Shown one piece after another: positions 23,151-32,234 of a stretch of DNA of 41,255 nucleotides (positions are counted from its first letter, which is position 1; every line of letters begins with the position of its first letter). Source of the DNA: CAZOGW01 sp964579415 (lineage in GTDB: Bacteria > Actinomycetota > Acidimicrobiia > Spongiisociales > UBA5794); assembly GCA_964579415.1 (NCBI GenBank), contig CAZOGW010000013.1, positions 1 to 41,255 on the forward strand, given 5' to 3'. The notes under the pieces are model-generated. The model had not been told where the DNA came from. It saw only the letters and a list, made by a program, of their open reading frames with translations, and ran no database searches. Position numbers and translations under genes: made by a program.

Positions 23151-24026
23151 TCACTCCCCGTCGAGGATGGCCCGCAGCCGCTCCCGGGCGCCGGCCAGGT
23201 CGGGCCGGGCCAGGGCGAAGGCCACGTTGGCCTCGAGGAACCCGATCTTGTTGCCGCAGTCGAAGCGCGTCCCCGAGAGGCGCACCCCGTGGAACGGCTG
23301 GTGGCCGATGAGGAGCTGCATCGAGTCGGTGATCTGGATCTCGTCGCCGGCGCCGCGCATGCCCCTGCCGAGGTGGTCCATCAGCTCGGGCTGGAGGATG
23401 TAACGGCCCACCACGGCCAGGTTGGAGGGCGCCTCATCGACGTGGGGTTTCTCGACGAGGTCGAGCACTTCCACCAGCCGGCCGTCATCCTTGCCCGGGG
23501 CGACGACGCCGTAGGAGGAGGTGTCCGCCGCAGCCACCTCCATGAGGGCGATGACATTGCCGCCGTGATCGGCGTAGACCTCCATCATCTCGGCGAGGGC
23601 GGGACGGCTGCCCATGATCAGGTCGTCGGCGAGCAGCACTGCGAAGGGCTCGTCGCCGAGAAAGCGGCGGGCGCACCACACCGCGTGGCCCAGTCCGAGC
23701 GGCTCGCCCTGACGCACGTAGGCGATCCGCCCGGGCCGCGGGGTGGCGCCGCGCACCGCCTCCAGTTCCCGTTCCTTGCCCCGCTCCCGCAATGTCTCCT
23801 CCAGCTCGGCGTGCTGGTCGAAGTGGTCCTCGATGGCGGTCTTGCCCCGTCCGGTGACGAAGATGAACTCCTCGATCCCGGCGTCACGCGCCTCTCTGAC
23901 GGCGTACTCGATGAGGGGGGTGTCCACCACCGGGAGCATCTCCTTGGGGAGCGCCTTGGTGGCCGGTAGGAACCGGGTTCCCAGCCCGCCCACCGGGAAG
24001 ATCGCCTTGCGTACCGGCTTGAACAT
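23151..24026 (-). CDS. galU: UTP-glucose-1-phosphate uridylyltransferase
   Basis: The 291-residue enzyme makes UDP-glucose from UTP and glucose 1-phosphate for polysaccharides and glycolipids. The nucleotide-binding motif KAIFPVGGLGTRFLPATKA opens the protein, with KEMLPVVDTPLI, the EEFIFVTGRGK strand, GLGHAVWCARRFLGDEPFAVLLADD, and the VEKP motif after the SSYGVV segment. The length is normal. AAGGAG lies 6 bases before the ATG at 24026. It is followed by transaldolase on the same strand. Confidence 0.95.
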   Translation of the reverse strand: MFKPVRKAIFPVGGLGTRFLPATKALPKEMLPVVDTPLIEYAVREARDAGIEEFIFVTGRGKTAIEDHFDQHAELEETLRERGKERELEAVRGATPRPGRIAYVRQGEPLGLGHAVWCARRFLGDEPFAVLLADDLIMGSRPALAEMMEVYADHGGNVIALMEVAAADTSSYGVVAPGKDDGRLVEVLDLVEKPHVDEAPSNLAVVGRYILQPELMDHLGRGMRGAGDEIQITDSMQLLIGHQPFHGVRLSGTRFDCGNKIGFLEANVAFALARPDLAGARERLRAILDGE

Positions 24027-24065
24027 GTCGTCTCCTTGTATCCCCGACGCCGTATCCCGCTGCCG

Positions 24066-24530
24066 TCAGCCGGACAGCAGCTTGTCGGCGACCCTCTCGG
24101 CGTGGCCGGTGGCCTTGACGTTGTAGAAGGCGTCGGTGACGACGCCCGCCTCGTCGAGGATGATCGTCGACCGGATGATCCCCTCGTACTCCTTGCCGTA
24201 GTTCTTCCTGGTCCCCCAGGCCCCGTACGCCTCCGCCAAGGCGTGGTCGAGGTCGGACAGCAGGGGAAACGGCAGGCCGTGGGTCTGCCTGAAGTCGGCG
24301 AGCCTGTCCACCGGGTCGGGGCTGACGCCGAGGATCTCGTAACCCCGGGCGTAGAGCGCCTCATGGCGGTCGCGGAAGTCGCACGACTCGGTCGTGCAGC
24401 CCGGGGTGAACGCCTTCGGGTAGAAGTAGATGACCAGCTTGTGGCCGGCGTAGTCATCCAGAGTCACCTCGGCCCCGTCCTGGTCGAGCCTGCTGAAGTA
24501 GGGGGCTTGATCGCCCGGTTCCAGTCGCAT
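24066..24530 (-). CDS. bcp: thiol peroxidase of the Bcp/PrxQ family
   Basis: A 154-residue peroxiredoxin that reduces hydrogen peroxide and organic hydroperoxides with thioredoxin-type donors. The peroxidatic Cys45 and resolving Cys50 sit in the Bcp motif YPKAFTPGCTTESCDFRD. It also has the family's LGVSPDPVDRLADFR and late STIILDEAGVV. GAGGAGG lies 8 bases before the ATG at 24530. It is on the same strand as galU and rlmN, and the 35-39 base gaps allow co-transcription. Confidence 0.95.
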   Translation of the reverse strand: MRLEPGDQAPYFSRLDQDGAEVTLDDYAGHKLVIYFYPKAFTPGCTTESCDFRDRHEALYARGYEILGVSPDPVDRLADFRQTHGLPFPLLSDLDHALAEAYGAWGTRKNYGKEYEGIIRSTIILDEAGVVTDAFYNVKATGHAERVADKLLSG

Positions 24531-24559
24531 CTGTGGTTGCCTCCTCGTCGGGTGTAAAG

Positions 24560-25663
24560 CTACCCGGCGCCGGGGGCCGTCTGCCCGCTTGTCGCGGCGG
24601 TCCTGATCTGGAGCAGCTCGCCCCCGGCGGCGGCGCGTACGCGGAGCTGGCCGCAGGCGGCGTCGATGTCCTTGCCTCGGGTGTCACGGCGGGTGGCGTT
24701 GACTCCTTCCCCTCGCAGGGTGGTGAGAAAGCCGTGGATGGCGTCTTCGGTGGAGGGCTGCTCGGCGGTGAGCGGTGTCGGGTTGAGCGGGATCACGTTG
24801 ACGTGGGCCCCCATACGGTGGGCGATGCGGGCCAGTTTGCGGGCCTGGTCGGGACCGTCGTTGACCCCGTCCATCATCGTCCACTCGATGGAGACCCGGC
24901 GGCCCTTCCGTTCGAAGTAGTGCCGGGAGGCGGCGACCACGTCCTCGATGGGGTAGCGGCGGTTGAGCGGCACCAGCGAGGACCGCAGGTCGTCATCGGC
25001 TGCATGCAGGCTGACCGCCAGGTTGACCGCCCACGGCTCGTCGGCAAGGCGCCGCATCCCGGGAACGTGACCGACGGTGGACACGGTGATGGAACGCGCC
25101 CCCAGACCTACGTGTTCGACCATGCGGCGGATGGACTCTCGCACCTTGGCGTAGTTGGCCAGCGGCTCGCCCATGCCCATGAACACCACGTTGGACACCC
25201 GCGGCGGGGCGCCCCCCAGGCCGCGGGAACGCATGTGGGCGTTGGCATACGCCACCTGGGCGATGATCTCGCCGGCTTCGAGTTGGCGCTCGAAGCCGAA
25301 CTGGCCGGTGGCGCAGAACGTGCAGCCCATGGCGCATCCGGCCTGGGATGAGATGCACAACGTGGTGCGGCGCGGGTAGCCCATCAGCACCGACTCGATG
25401 GAAGCACCGGTGGGGCTGCGGAACAGCCACTTTATGGTGCGGCCGGCGTCGGCCGACTGCTCCATCTCCACCGAGAAGGGGAAGAGCCGGCCGCCCAGCT
25501 CGAACCGTACCGGGGCCGGCAGGTTGGACATTGCATCACCTTCCAGCACCGGCGTCTCGTAGAGCCAGCGGCGTAGCTGTTCGGCGCGGAACGCCGGCTC
25601 ACCGGGGAGCAGCGACCCCAACTCCTCGGGAGCGGCCAGGTAAGGCGATGGCGGGCTGGTCAC
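24560..25663 (-). CDS. rlmN: 23S rRNA / tRNA adenine C2-methyltransferase RlmN
   Basis: A 367-residue radical-SAM enzyme that methylates C2 of A2503 in 23S rRNA and A37 in some tRNAs. The cluster motif is C110, C114 and C117 (GCAMGCTFCATGQFGF). Other signs are FRAEQLRRWLY at the N terminus, NVVFMGMGEPLANY, LAVSLHAADDDLRSSLVPLNRRYP, EWTMMDGVND and NVIPLNPT. The methyl-accepting Cys lies in DAACGQLR near the C terminus. The start is GTG at 25663, five bases after the stop of the helix-hairpin-helix gene, so it may be translated by coupling. Confidence 0.96.
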   Translation of the reverse strand: MTSPPSPYLAAPEELGSLLPGEPAFRAEQLRRWLYETPVLEGDAMSNLPAPVRFELGGRLFPFSVEMEQSADAGRTIKWLFRSPTGASIESVLMGYPRRTTLCISSQAGCAMGCTFCATGQFGFERQLEAGEIIAQVAYANAHMRSRGLGGAPPRVSNVVFMGMGEPLANYAKVRESIRRMVEHVGLGARSITVSTVGHVPGMRRLADEPWAVNLAVSLHAADDDLRSSLVPLNRRYPIEDVVAASRHYFERKGRRVSIEWTMMDGVNDGPDQARKLARIAHRMGAHVNVIPLNPTPLTAEQPSTEDAIHGFLTTLRGEGVNATRRDTRGKDIDAACGQLRVRAAAGGELLQIRTAATSGQTAPGAG

Positions 25664-25668
25664 CGGGT

Positions 25669-26010
25669 TCAGGAGGAGAGGGCCCGGGCCTGGTCGGCCC
25701 AGCCGGCGACCTGCGCCTCGGCGACATCGATGGCGGCGGCGAGGGCGGCCGTGTCGGCAGAGGCGAGATCGGCGAAGGTGTTGACTCCCTGGGTGGCGAG
25801 GCGGCCGCTGTAGACCGGGCCGATGCCGGATATGCGGGTGAGGTCGTCGGCGTCGCCGGTTTCCGCGGCGGGCGTGCCCGGCGGCGCCGGTCGGAACCTG
25901 GGGGCGGGTGCAGTGCTCGGCTCGGGCAGAGGCAGCAACCGGTCACGGTTCAGCCAGGCAACCCCGGCCGCGGTCGCCACAGCCCCAAGGGCGACAAAGA
26001 TTTTGCGCAT
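25669..26010 (-). CDS. membrane-anchored helix-hairpin-helix protein
   Basis: A 113-residue protein with one N-terminal hydrophobic segment (IFVALGAVATAAGVAWL), a Pro/Ala-rich linker, then a helix-hairpin-helix region: DDLTRISGIGPVYSGRLATQGVNTFADLA. This resembles the DUF4332/HhH_5 type found in DNA-binding or scaffolding proteins. The function is unknown. It directly precedes rlmN. A TATGCT box 6 bases before the ATG fits a leaderless transcript. Confidence 0.75.
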   Translation of the reverse strand: MRKIFVALGAVATAAGVAWLNRDRLLPLPEPSTAPAPRFRPAPPGTPAAETGDADDLTRISGIGPVYSGRLATQGVNTFADLASADTAALAAAIDVAEAQVAGWADQARALSS

Positions 26011-26016
26011 AGGGGA

Positions 26017-26022
26017 AGCATA
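26017..26022 (-). promoter_or_regulatory. -10 box of the HhH-rlmN unit
   Basis: TATGCT on the minus strand lies 6 bases before the ATG at 26010, the same hexamer as at the iclR operon. Confidence 0.5.
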
Positions 26023-26102
26023 TCGCGAACCCCGCGATGCAGCGCGACGAGGGGAGTACTTCTGGCTGCGGCGTCGCGCCGGAGTCCCGGAGGAGCCTCT
26101 CG

Positions 26103-26882
26103 CTACGGCTTACAAGACCACTGCTGCCAGGGGGAGGAGGAGTTGGCGGACAGCCAGGCGGCTACGGCGATGTTGGACGGGCCGTGGAAGACGTCGGCGC
26201 CGGTGTAGCCGGCATGGTCGCTGGCCGTCGCCCAGGTGGAGGGGAGGAACTGGAACAGCCCGGAGGCGCCCGACCTGGCGTTGTGCGCCTTGGGATCGCC
26301 GCCGCTCTCGCACTCCATCACCGCCAGGGCCTCGTCGACCCGCTTGGCGGGGAAGTACTTGGCCACCGTCGACCGCCACCGCTCCACGCCGTCTTCGCGC
26401 CGCTCCGGCGCCTGCGTGGTGGTCGTGGCGGGCGGCTGGGTGGTCGTGGTGGTGGTCGGCGGCTGCGTGGTGGTCGGCGGCTGGGTGGTGGTGGTGGTGG
26501 GCGGCTGGGTGGTGGTGGGCGGCTGCGTGGTGGTGGGGGGCTGGGTGGTGGTTGTTGGAGCACGTGTCGTCGTGGTCTCCGGCGCCTCGGTGGCGGTGGT
26601 GGTCTCTTCGATGGCGAGGGCCCCTGCCGCGGCAACGCCGGGCACCTCGTCGGCCGTGGCCGGAGGGGTGGTGCCGGTCTGCTGCTCGGTGACCGGGGCG
26701 CGGCGCAGGTCGCTGGCCACGGCGGCGGCGGCGATGCGGCCCGAGGCGTTGGGGGGCAGCACCACACCATCGGGGGTTGCCGTGGTCTGGGCAGGCTCCG
26801 CCGAGAAGGCGTTGACGCCCATGACGGCAAGGAGGAGGACGATCAGGACGCCGGCTACGGCAACCGGGGAGCGTGAACTCAC
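26103..26882 (-). CDS. secreted transglycosylase-like protein with Thr/Pro stalk
   Basis: The 259-residue product has a signal or anchor (SPVAVAGVLIVLLLAVMGVNAF), a variable region, and a stalk of about 55 residues of TTTTQPP and TTTQPP repeats. A C-terminal lytic-transglycosylase/Rpf-like domain of about 90 residues follows: ALAVMECESGGDPKAHN with the probable catalytic Glu, then ASGLFQFLPSTWA and IAVAAWLSAN. It probably cuts or remodels peptidoglycan, with the stalk crossing the wall. I prefer GTG at 26882, which has GCGGAG just upstream; GTG at 26933 would add 17 residues. The stalk DNA is a tandem repeat and may vary in length. Confidence 0.82.
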   Translation of the reverse strand: MSSRSPVAVAGVLIVLLLAVMGVNAFSAEPAQTTATPDGVVLPPNASGRIAAAAVASDLRRAPVTEQQTGTTPPATADEVPGVAAAGALAIEETTTATEAPETTTTRAPTTTTQPPTTTQPPTTTQPPTTTTTQPPTTTQPPTTTTTTQPPATTTTQAPERREDGVERWRSTVAKYFPAKRVDEALAVMECESGGDPKAHNARSGASGLFQFLPSTWATASDHAGYTGADVFHGPSNIAVAAWLSANSSSPWQQWSCKP

Positions 26883-27131
26883 GAGACTCCGCTCTTCGTA
26901 TCGACGGTGTCGCCCTCGAAGGCGACCGGCCACAGCGCATGGCCTATGGGGAGAACGAGTCCGGGATGCTAGGGCGGGTTGGTACTCACGCCAAACCGTT
27001 GCCTTCCAGAATCAGGCAGTCACCGCGTCCAGTCAGGGTCGACAGAGGTGGAGTGGAGGTGTTGTGCTGCCGGCTTGGCGGTGGTGGCGGGAGCCGCGGC
27101 GCCTGGTCCGGCGGACGATCCCGGCGAGCAG

Positions 27132-29099
27132 TCAGGGAATGCCGAGCCGGACCTCACATGTCGATGCGATGTCTCGGCCGGCACCACCGTGGCAGGTGTC
27201 TCGGGCCGATCCGCCGGACAGCGAGTCGTCGCCAGGGCCGCCGGAGAGGGTGTCCTGGCCGGCTCCGCCGCCGAGAGCGTCGTCACCTGCCTCGCCCCAG
27301 AGGCGATCGCGCCCGCCGCCGCCGGAGAGCCTGTCGTCCCCCCCGCCGCCACGCAGGCTGTCGTCGCCGCGGCCGCCGGTGACGATGTCGTCGCCATCGC
27401 CGCCCCAGAGCCGGTCGTGCCCGGTGCCGCCGTCGAGGGTGTCGTCGCCGGTGGCGCCACGCAACTCGTCGTCGCCGGCTCCTCCCCGGACCACGTCGTT
27501 GCCGCTCCCTCCCTTGAGGATGTCGTTGCCGGCGTTGCCCCACAAGGCGTCCCGCCCGGCGCCGCCGTCGACGTCGTCGCCGTCGCCACCGCCGCGCAGC
27601 TCGTCGTCGCCGGCGCCGCCGAGCAGCGTGTCGGCGCCATCACCTCCGGAGAGGACGTCGTCGCCGGCATCTCCCTGCAGGACGTCACTGCCACCTCCGC
27701 CCCACAGGCTGTCGGGTCCGGCGCCCCCACGCAGCGTGTCCGTGCCCGGCCCGCCGGTGAGCTCGTCGTCGCCCGCCTCCCCGAAGAGCATGTCGCCTCC
27801 GTCACCCCCGGCGAGCCTGTCGCTTCCCGACCCGCCTCGCAGGGTGTCGTTGCCGGCGCCCCCGTCGAGGATGTCGTTGCCGGCACCGGCGACGAGGGTG
27901 TCGTACCCGGCGCCGCCTGACAGCATGTCGTGACCGTCGCCACCCTCGAGGGTGTCGTCGCCTCCGTTACCCTCAAGCCGGTCGGCGCCGGCCTCGCCCC
28001 AGATGCGGTCGTTGCCGTCCCCGCCGCCGAGTATGTCGTCACCGGTGCCGCCCCGGAGCTCGTCGTTGCCGGCGCCTCCGGTGAGCGTGTCGTTGCCGGT
28101 GCCGCCCCACATCCGGGTGTCGCCCCACCGGTAGGCGTAGAGGGTGTCGTTGCCGCTGTCGCCGTGGAGCCGGTCCCCCCAACCCCGGCCGTGGATCACG
28201 TCATTCCCGCTCCCGCCGCGCAGGACGCTGGCGCCGGTGCCGCCGTGGAGGGTGTCGTCGCCCGCGGCGCCGTCGATGAGGTCGCTGCCTCCGCCGCCGT
28301 GGAGGACGTTGGTCCCGCCGTCCCCGAAGATCTCGTCAGGCCCGTCGGAGCCTGCGATGTTCTCGACGGCGGCGAGGGCATCGACGCCCCATCCGCCGCT
28401 CGCCCTCCCGGTGACGAGGCTGACGTGGATGCCGGCGGCGGTGAGTCCGGCGTAGCTGGCGGTGTCGTTGCCGCCCCCACCGTGGATCAGGTCGTCGCCG
28501 TCGCCTCCGTGGAGGGTGTCGTCGCCCTCGCCGCCGAGCAGGACGTCGCCTCCCGCCCCGCCATCGAGCGTGTCGTTCCCGTCGCCGCCCTCGATCAGAT
28601 CGTCTCCGTCGCCGCCGTCCACGGTGTCGTCGTGGGCTGCGCCGTGGAGGGTGTCCCTGCCGCTCCCCCCGGAGAGGTAGTCGTTGCCATCGCCTCCGTG
28701 GAGGGTGTCGTTGCCGCCGTTGCCCTCGAGATGGTCCGGCCCGTCGCCGCCGCGGAGGACGTCGGCTGCGGTGCCTCCCACCAGGGTGTCACTCCCGGCA
28801 TCACCGAGCAGGACGTTGGCGCCGGTCCCGCCCCGGAGTGTGTCGTTCCCGGGGCCGCCGCAGATGATGTCGTTCCCTCCGCCGCCGTCGATGACGTCGT
28901 TGCCGCTGCCACCGTGGATGACGTCGGGGCCCGGGGTGCCGGTGAGGCTGTCGTTGCCCGGTGTGCCCGCCATCGTCACGACCCTGCCGTCGCAGGTGAC
29001 GGCGCGCTCCGCAGGCGACCCGGGCGCAGCCAGGGCGGGGGTGCCCCCGAGGAGAACGACGAGTGACATGGCGGCGATGAGGATGGGACGGAAGGACAT
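27132..29099 (-). CDS. secreted RTX calcium-binding repeat protein
   Basis: A 655-residue protein made almost entirely of GGxGxDxLxGG nonapeptides after a signal peptide (PILIAAMSLVVLLGG, then ALAAPGSP). Such repeats fold as a calcium-bound parallel beta-roll outside the cell. Around residues 245-290 a non-repeat insert (ASYAGLTAAGIHVSLVTGRASGG) breaks the run, as seen in serralysin-type C-terminal modules. The protein ends with a Cys pair (DTCHGGAGRD, then STCEVRLG). No catalytic domain and no type I secretion genes are present; the N-terminal signal suggests Sec export. GAGGAG precedes the ATG at 29099, supporting that start over a GTG five codons upstream. It may be adhesive or part of a surface layer. 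Confidence 0.9.
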   Translation of the reverse strand: MSFRPILIAAMSLVVLLGGTPALAAPGSPAERAVTCDGRVVTMAGTPGNDSLTGTPGPDVIHGGSGNDVIDGGGGNDIICGGPGNDTLRGGTGANVLLGDAGSDTLVGGTAADVLRGGDGPDHLEGNGGNDTLHGGDGNDYLSGGSGRDTLHGAAHDDTVDGGDGDDLIEGGDGNDTLDGGAGGDVLLGGEGDDTLHGGDGDDLIHGGGGNDTASYAGLTAAGIHVSLVTGRASGGWGVDALAAVENIAGSDGPDEIFGDGGTNVLHGGGGSDLIDGAAGDDTLHGGTGASVLRGGSGNDVIHGRGWGDRLHGDSGNDTLYAYRWGDTRMWGGTGNDTLTGGAGNDELRGGTGDDILGGGDGNDRIWGEAGADRLEGNGGDDTLEGGDGHDMLSGGAGYDTLVAGAGNDILDGGAGNDTLRGGSGSDRLAGGDGGDMLFGEAGDDELTGGPGTDTLRGGAGPDSLWGGGGSDVLQGDAGDDVLSGGDGADTLLGGAGDDELRGGGDGDDVDGGAGRDALWGNAGNDILKGGSGNDVVRGGAGDDELRGATGDDTLDGGTGHDRLWGGDGDDIVTGGRGDDSLRGGGGDDRLSGGGGRDRLWGEAGDDALGGGAGQDTLSGGPGDDSLSGGSARDTCHGGAGRDIASTCEVRLGIP

Positions 29100-29120
29100 G
29101 GACTGGCTCCTCACAGGAAG

Positions 29121-29143
29121 ATCAACGATAGATGAGCGTTGAT
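29121..29143. promoter_or_regulatory. inverted repeat upstream of RTX gene
   Basis: ATCAACG (29121-29127) and CGTTGAT (29137-29143) are separated by 9 bases, 22 bases before the RTX start. It could be an operator or a leader hairpin. No protein is suggested by the sequence. Confidence 0.4.
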
Positions 29144-29189
29144 AGACTGGCTTACAAGGAGCGATCCTACGCGGCGAAGCGGGCCTTGC

Positions 29190-30725
29190 CTAGGAGGCTG
29201 ACGATGTCGACACCCGGGGGTCTGCGGCGGCGTTCGCACCGGTTGCCGTGACCTCGATGGCGGCGACCGGCCCCCAGTCGGCCTGCCAGGCTCCGGTGAC
29301 CACGACGGTGTGACCCCTTGCGCCCAGCCCATCGACGACCGTTGCGGGCATCCGGTCCTCGACCGTCACCTTGGGGCGTCCCGGTCGTCGCGCCACCTTC
29401 CAGCGGGGCTGCGCCACCGCTTCGGCCAGCGGGAGCCCGACTCGGTGCAGGTGTGAGGCGACCTGGAGGAGGATCTGCGGCTGCAGGTCGCCGCCGCGGG
29501 TTCCCAGGAGCAGGGACAGCTCACCCTGGTTCGTCCACAACGACGGTGACAGCGTGTGCAGCGGCCGCCGCCCCGGGGCGAGCCGGTTGGGGTGGCCCGG
29601 CTCCAGTGTGAAGCCGGCACCCCGGTTGTGGAGCATGACTCCGGTCGCTCCCGCCCCCAGGCCCGAGCCGAAGCCGTGGAAGTTGGACTGGATCAGCGAG
29701 ACCCCGAGCCCGTCCCGGTCGCGCACGCACAGGTATGTCGTGCCCGCCGGCACGCGGCGGGCCACGGGACGCTCGGCGTAGCGGTGGTCGCTGATCGTCG
29801 ACAGGCGCTCTCCGAGGCGGCCCACGTCGAGAAGCGCCTCCGGTGGGAGCCGAGCCGTGAAGGGGTCGGAGAGCACGTCATCGCGGTCGTGGGAGGCGGC
29901 CCGGTATGCCTCGATGAGGGCGTGGTGGTAGGCGGGAGAACCCAGGTCGGGCTCCGCCCCGAAGTGTTCGGCTATCCAGCAGGCGGCCAGGGTGATGTAG
30001 CCCTGCGAGTTGGGCGGGATGGTCCACGCCTCCCTGCCATGTACGGCGAGACCCAGCGGCGCCACCCACTCCGCCTGGTTCCGGGAGAGATCCTCGGGCG
30101 TGACGATGCCGGCGGTGGCCGCGGTGACACCGGCGCCGGCGTCACCCTGGTAGAAGGCGGTCCGACCTCCGGAGGCGACGGCGTCCAACGTCGCCGCCAG
30201 GTCGGGGCGCCGCACCGCGGCGCCGGACGCTGCCGGTCCGTCGGCGTAGAACGTCGCCATCGAGTCCTCACCGGCCACGAGAGCTGCATCCCGGCGCAGC
30301 GACGCCGCCAACTCGGCGGACACCGGGAACCCGTCCCGGGCCAAGGAGATCGCCGGCGCCAGCACCTTCGCCATCCCCAGCCTCCCGAACCGGTCGAGCA
30401 GTGCCTCCCAGCCGTCGACGCATCCCGGCACCGTCACCGTCGCCGGATGTCGCAACGGGATCCCGGTGTAGCCGGCGTGTCGCAAGGCGTCGGCGTCGGC
30501 GCCGGATCCTGCCCGCCCCGAGGCGTTGAGGGCCGCCGGTGACGGGTCGCCGGGGCGGTGCACCAGGGCGAAGAGGTCGCCGCCCGGCCCGCAGGTGTCG
30601 GGTAGCACCACCCCCACCACCGCGTTGGCGGCGACGGCGGCGTCGGCGGCGGTCCCGCCCGCCTCCAGGATGGCCGCGGCCGCGTCGGTGGCGAGGTGGT
30701 GGGTGGTCACCGCGACCGCTGCCAT
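29190..30725 (-). CDS. gamma-glutamyltransferase-family protein
   Basis: A 511-residue Ntn-hydrolase. The family self-cleaves before a Thr that becomes the nucleophile; here the motif is GTTYLCVRDRDG (Thr329), followed by NFHGFGSGL. The substrate-loop APGRRPLHTLSPS and LGTRGGDLQPQ are also present, and the N-terminal half has AAILEAGGTAADAAVAAN and GPGGDLFALV. There is no signal peptide, so it is probably cytoplasmic and may act on gamma-glutamyl compounds or, as in related YwrD-like or acylase proteins, other amides. GGAGG precedes the ATG at 30725. A TACCCT box about 40 bases upstream is a likely -10. Confidence 0.9.
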   Translation of the reverse strand: MAAVAVTTHHLATDAAAAILEAGGTAADAAVAANAVVGVVLPDTCGPGGDLFALVHRPGDPSPAALNASGRAGSGADADALRHAGYTGIPLRHPATVTVPGCVDGWEALLDRFGRLGMAKVLAPAISLARDGFPVSAELAASLRRDAALVAGEDSMATFYADGPAASGAAVRRPDLAATLDAVASGGRTAFYQGDAGAGVTAATAGIVTPEDLSRNQAEWVAPLGLAVHGREAWTIPPNSQGYITLAACWIAEHFGAEPDLGSPAYHHALIEAYRAASHDRDDVLSDPFTARLPPEALLDVGRLGERLSTISDHRYAERPVARRVPAGTTYLCVRDRDGLGVSLIQSNFHGFGSGLGAGATGVMLHNRGAGFTLEPGHPNRLAPGRRPLHTLSPSLWTNQGELSLLLGTRGGDLQPQILLQVASHLHRVGLPLAEAVAQPRWKVARRPGRPKVTVEDRMPATVVDGLGARGHTVVVTGAWQADWGPVAAIEVTATGANAAADPRVSTSSAS

Positions 30726-30917
30726 GTGCCTGCGCCTCCGAGGGTCCTTGCCTATTGGGGCGATCAGGGTAGGTTGACGTTGTACGGCCCGGTGATCCGG
30801 GCCGGCCCCGGGCGGAGCGGCTGGTGACACAGCCGGCTGGGGCAGGGTGGAAGCGGAAAGACGACGCCAGGGTCCCCGCGCCGCCCGTGCGGTGCGGTGT
30901 CCGTGCTTCGGAGAGCC

Positions 30918-32234
30918 ATGACACCACAGCACACTCCACCACCATCCGGGTCAACCCGGTCCGTCCCCCAGAGCACCATGGTGCTGGCCGGCATCGCCGT
31001 CGCCGTCGTGGTGGCGGCCGTCGCCCTCCATTCCCCGCCGGGTCCGGTGTGGCTGTGGCTCGCCGGGGCCGTGGCCTTCCTCGCCGTCGACGTGCTGGCG
31101 CCGGGGTCGCGCCGCGCCGCCGGCGGCGCCGGCTGGCTGGTCGTCCTTGCCATGGCCAGCGGCCTGCGCCCGGTCGGGGTCCTCTTCGCCGCCACCACCG
31201 TCGTGGCCGCCGGGGTGGTGATCGACGCCGCCCGCCGTCGTTCCGCCATCGTGGCCGCCGGTCGCTTCCTCGCCCAGGTCCTCCCCGCCGCCACCGTCGT
31301 CGCCATGGCGGCGGTGGCGCCGCCGTCGCGCCTGTGGGCCGCTCTCGTCGCCGGGGCCGTAGCCGGCGCCGCCGCCCAGGCGATGACCCGCCTCGTCCTC
31401 CCCGTCATCGACTCCGCCTTCGCCGGCACGCCGCAGCGGCGCTCTCTCGCCGCCGAGTTGGGAGAGTCGGCCCTTCTCGGCGCCACCGTCGCAGTCGCCG
31501 GCGCCCTCCTCCCCGTGGCCGGATGGGTGGCGGCGCCGCTGCTGGTGGGTGGGATCGCGGTGGCCGTGGCGGCGTCGATCCTGCGGGACCGCGCCGACTC
31601 CGCCGCCGACGGAACGGTGGACGCCCTGCTGGCAGCTCTCGAGGCCAAGGACCTCTACACGCGGGGCCACGCCGAGCGCGTCGCCGTCCTCGCCGGGTCG
31701 GTGGGACGTGACCTGGGTGTGCACGGCGCCGAGATGCACCGCCTGGTGACTGCGGCGCGCCTGCACGACATCGGCAAGGTCGTCATCCCCCGATCCCTGC
31801 TGCGCAAGCGGGGCCGACTCGACGAAGGCGAGTACTGCCGGGTGCAGGAGCACGCCGACGTCGTCGGCGGGATCCTGGGCGGGATCGGCGTGTTGCGGCC
31901 CGTCGTCGACGTCATCGTCGAACATCACCGCGGCTACGACGGCACCGCCTACGGTCACGGTCACGGCGTGGGGATGCCGTCGCTGCCGGCGCGGATCATC
32001 GCCGCCTGCGACGCCTTCGATGCCATGACCACGCACCGTCCCTATCGGGCGGCGCTGTCGACCGGGTATGCCTTCGCCGAGTTGCGCCGCTGCGCCGGCA
32101 CCCAGTTCGACCCGCTCGTGGTCGAGGCGCTGGTGCGCTGCGTCGAGAGCCAGGGCGGCCGGGTCCCCGCCTCCGGCGTCGAGTCCGACGGCGAAGCCCG
32201 GGCTCGGGCGGAAGGGGTCCTCGAGCATGCCTGA
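30918..32234 (+). CDS. membrane HD-GYP-like phosphodiesterase variant
   Basis: The 438-residue product has about six hydrophobic segments in residues 20-220, then a soluble HD domain. Metal ligands of the HD-GYP family are visible: His251 (TRGHAERVA), His283-Asp284 (ARLHDIGKV), His312 (QEHADVV), His336-His337 and DAFDAMT. The GYP motif itself reads AYG (YDGTAYG), so c-di-GMP hydrolysis is likely but not certain. ATG at 30918 was preferred over GTG at 30897 because GGAG lies 6 bases before it. It overlaps the next gene by 8 bases. Confidence 0.87.
   Translation: MTPQHTPPPSGSTRSVPQSTMVLAGIAVAVVVAAVALHSPPGPVWLWLAGAVAFLAVDVLAPGSRRAAGGAGWLVVLAMASGLRPVGVLFAATTVVAAGVVIDAARRRSAIVAAGRFLAQVLPAATVVAMAAVAPPSRLWAALVAGAVAGAAAQAMTRLVLPVIDSAFAGTPQRRSLAAELGESALLGATVAVAGALLPVAGWVAAPLLVGGIAVAVAASILRDRADSAADGTVDALLAALEAKDLYTRGHAERVAVLAGSVGRDLGVHGAEMHRLVTAARLHDIGKVVIPRSLLRKRGRLDEGEYCRVQEHADVVGGILGGIGVLRPVVDVIVEHHRGYDGTAYGHGHGVGMPSLPARIIAACDAFDAMTTHRPYRAALSTGYAFAELRRCAGTQFDPLVVEALVRCVESQGGRVPASGVESDGEARARAEGVLEHA

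Noticed and set aside
24039..24059. Possible further heptamer array (TATCCCC, GACGCCG, TATCCCG) upstream of galU
   Set aside because: Only two loosely similar units in phase; too weak to call, though it may be a decayed array.
26410..26560. Tandem repeat of about 12 bases as a mobile or regulatory repeat
   Set aside because: It encodes the in-frame TTTQPP stalk of the transglycosylase-like protein, which explains it.
26979..29066. Long plus-strand open frames opposite the RTX gene, rich in Val, Ala and Gly
   Set aside because: They are the complement of a GGxGxDxLxGG repeat in high-GC DNA; the periodic composition follows from the sense repeats and no start signal supports them.
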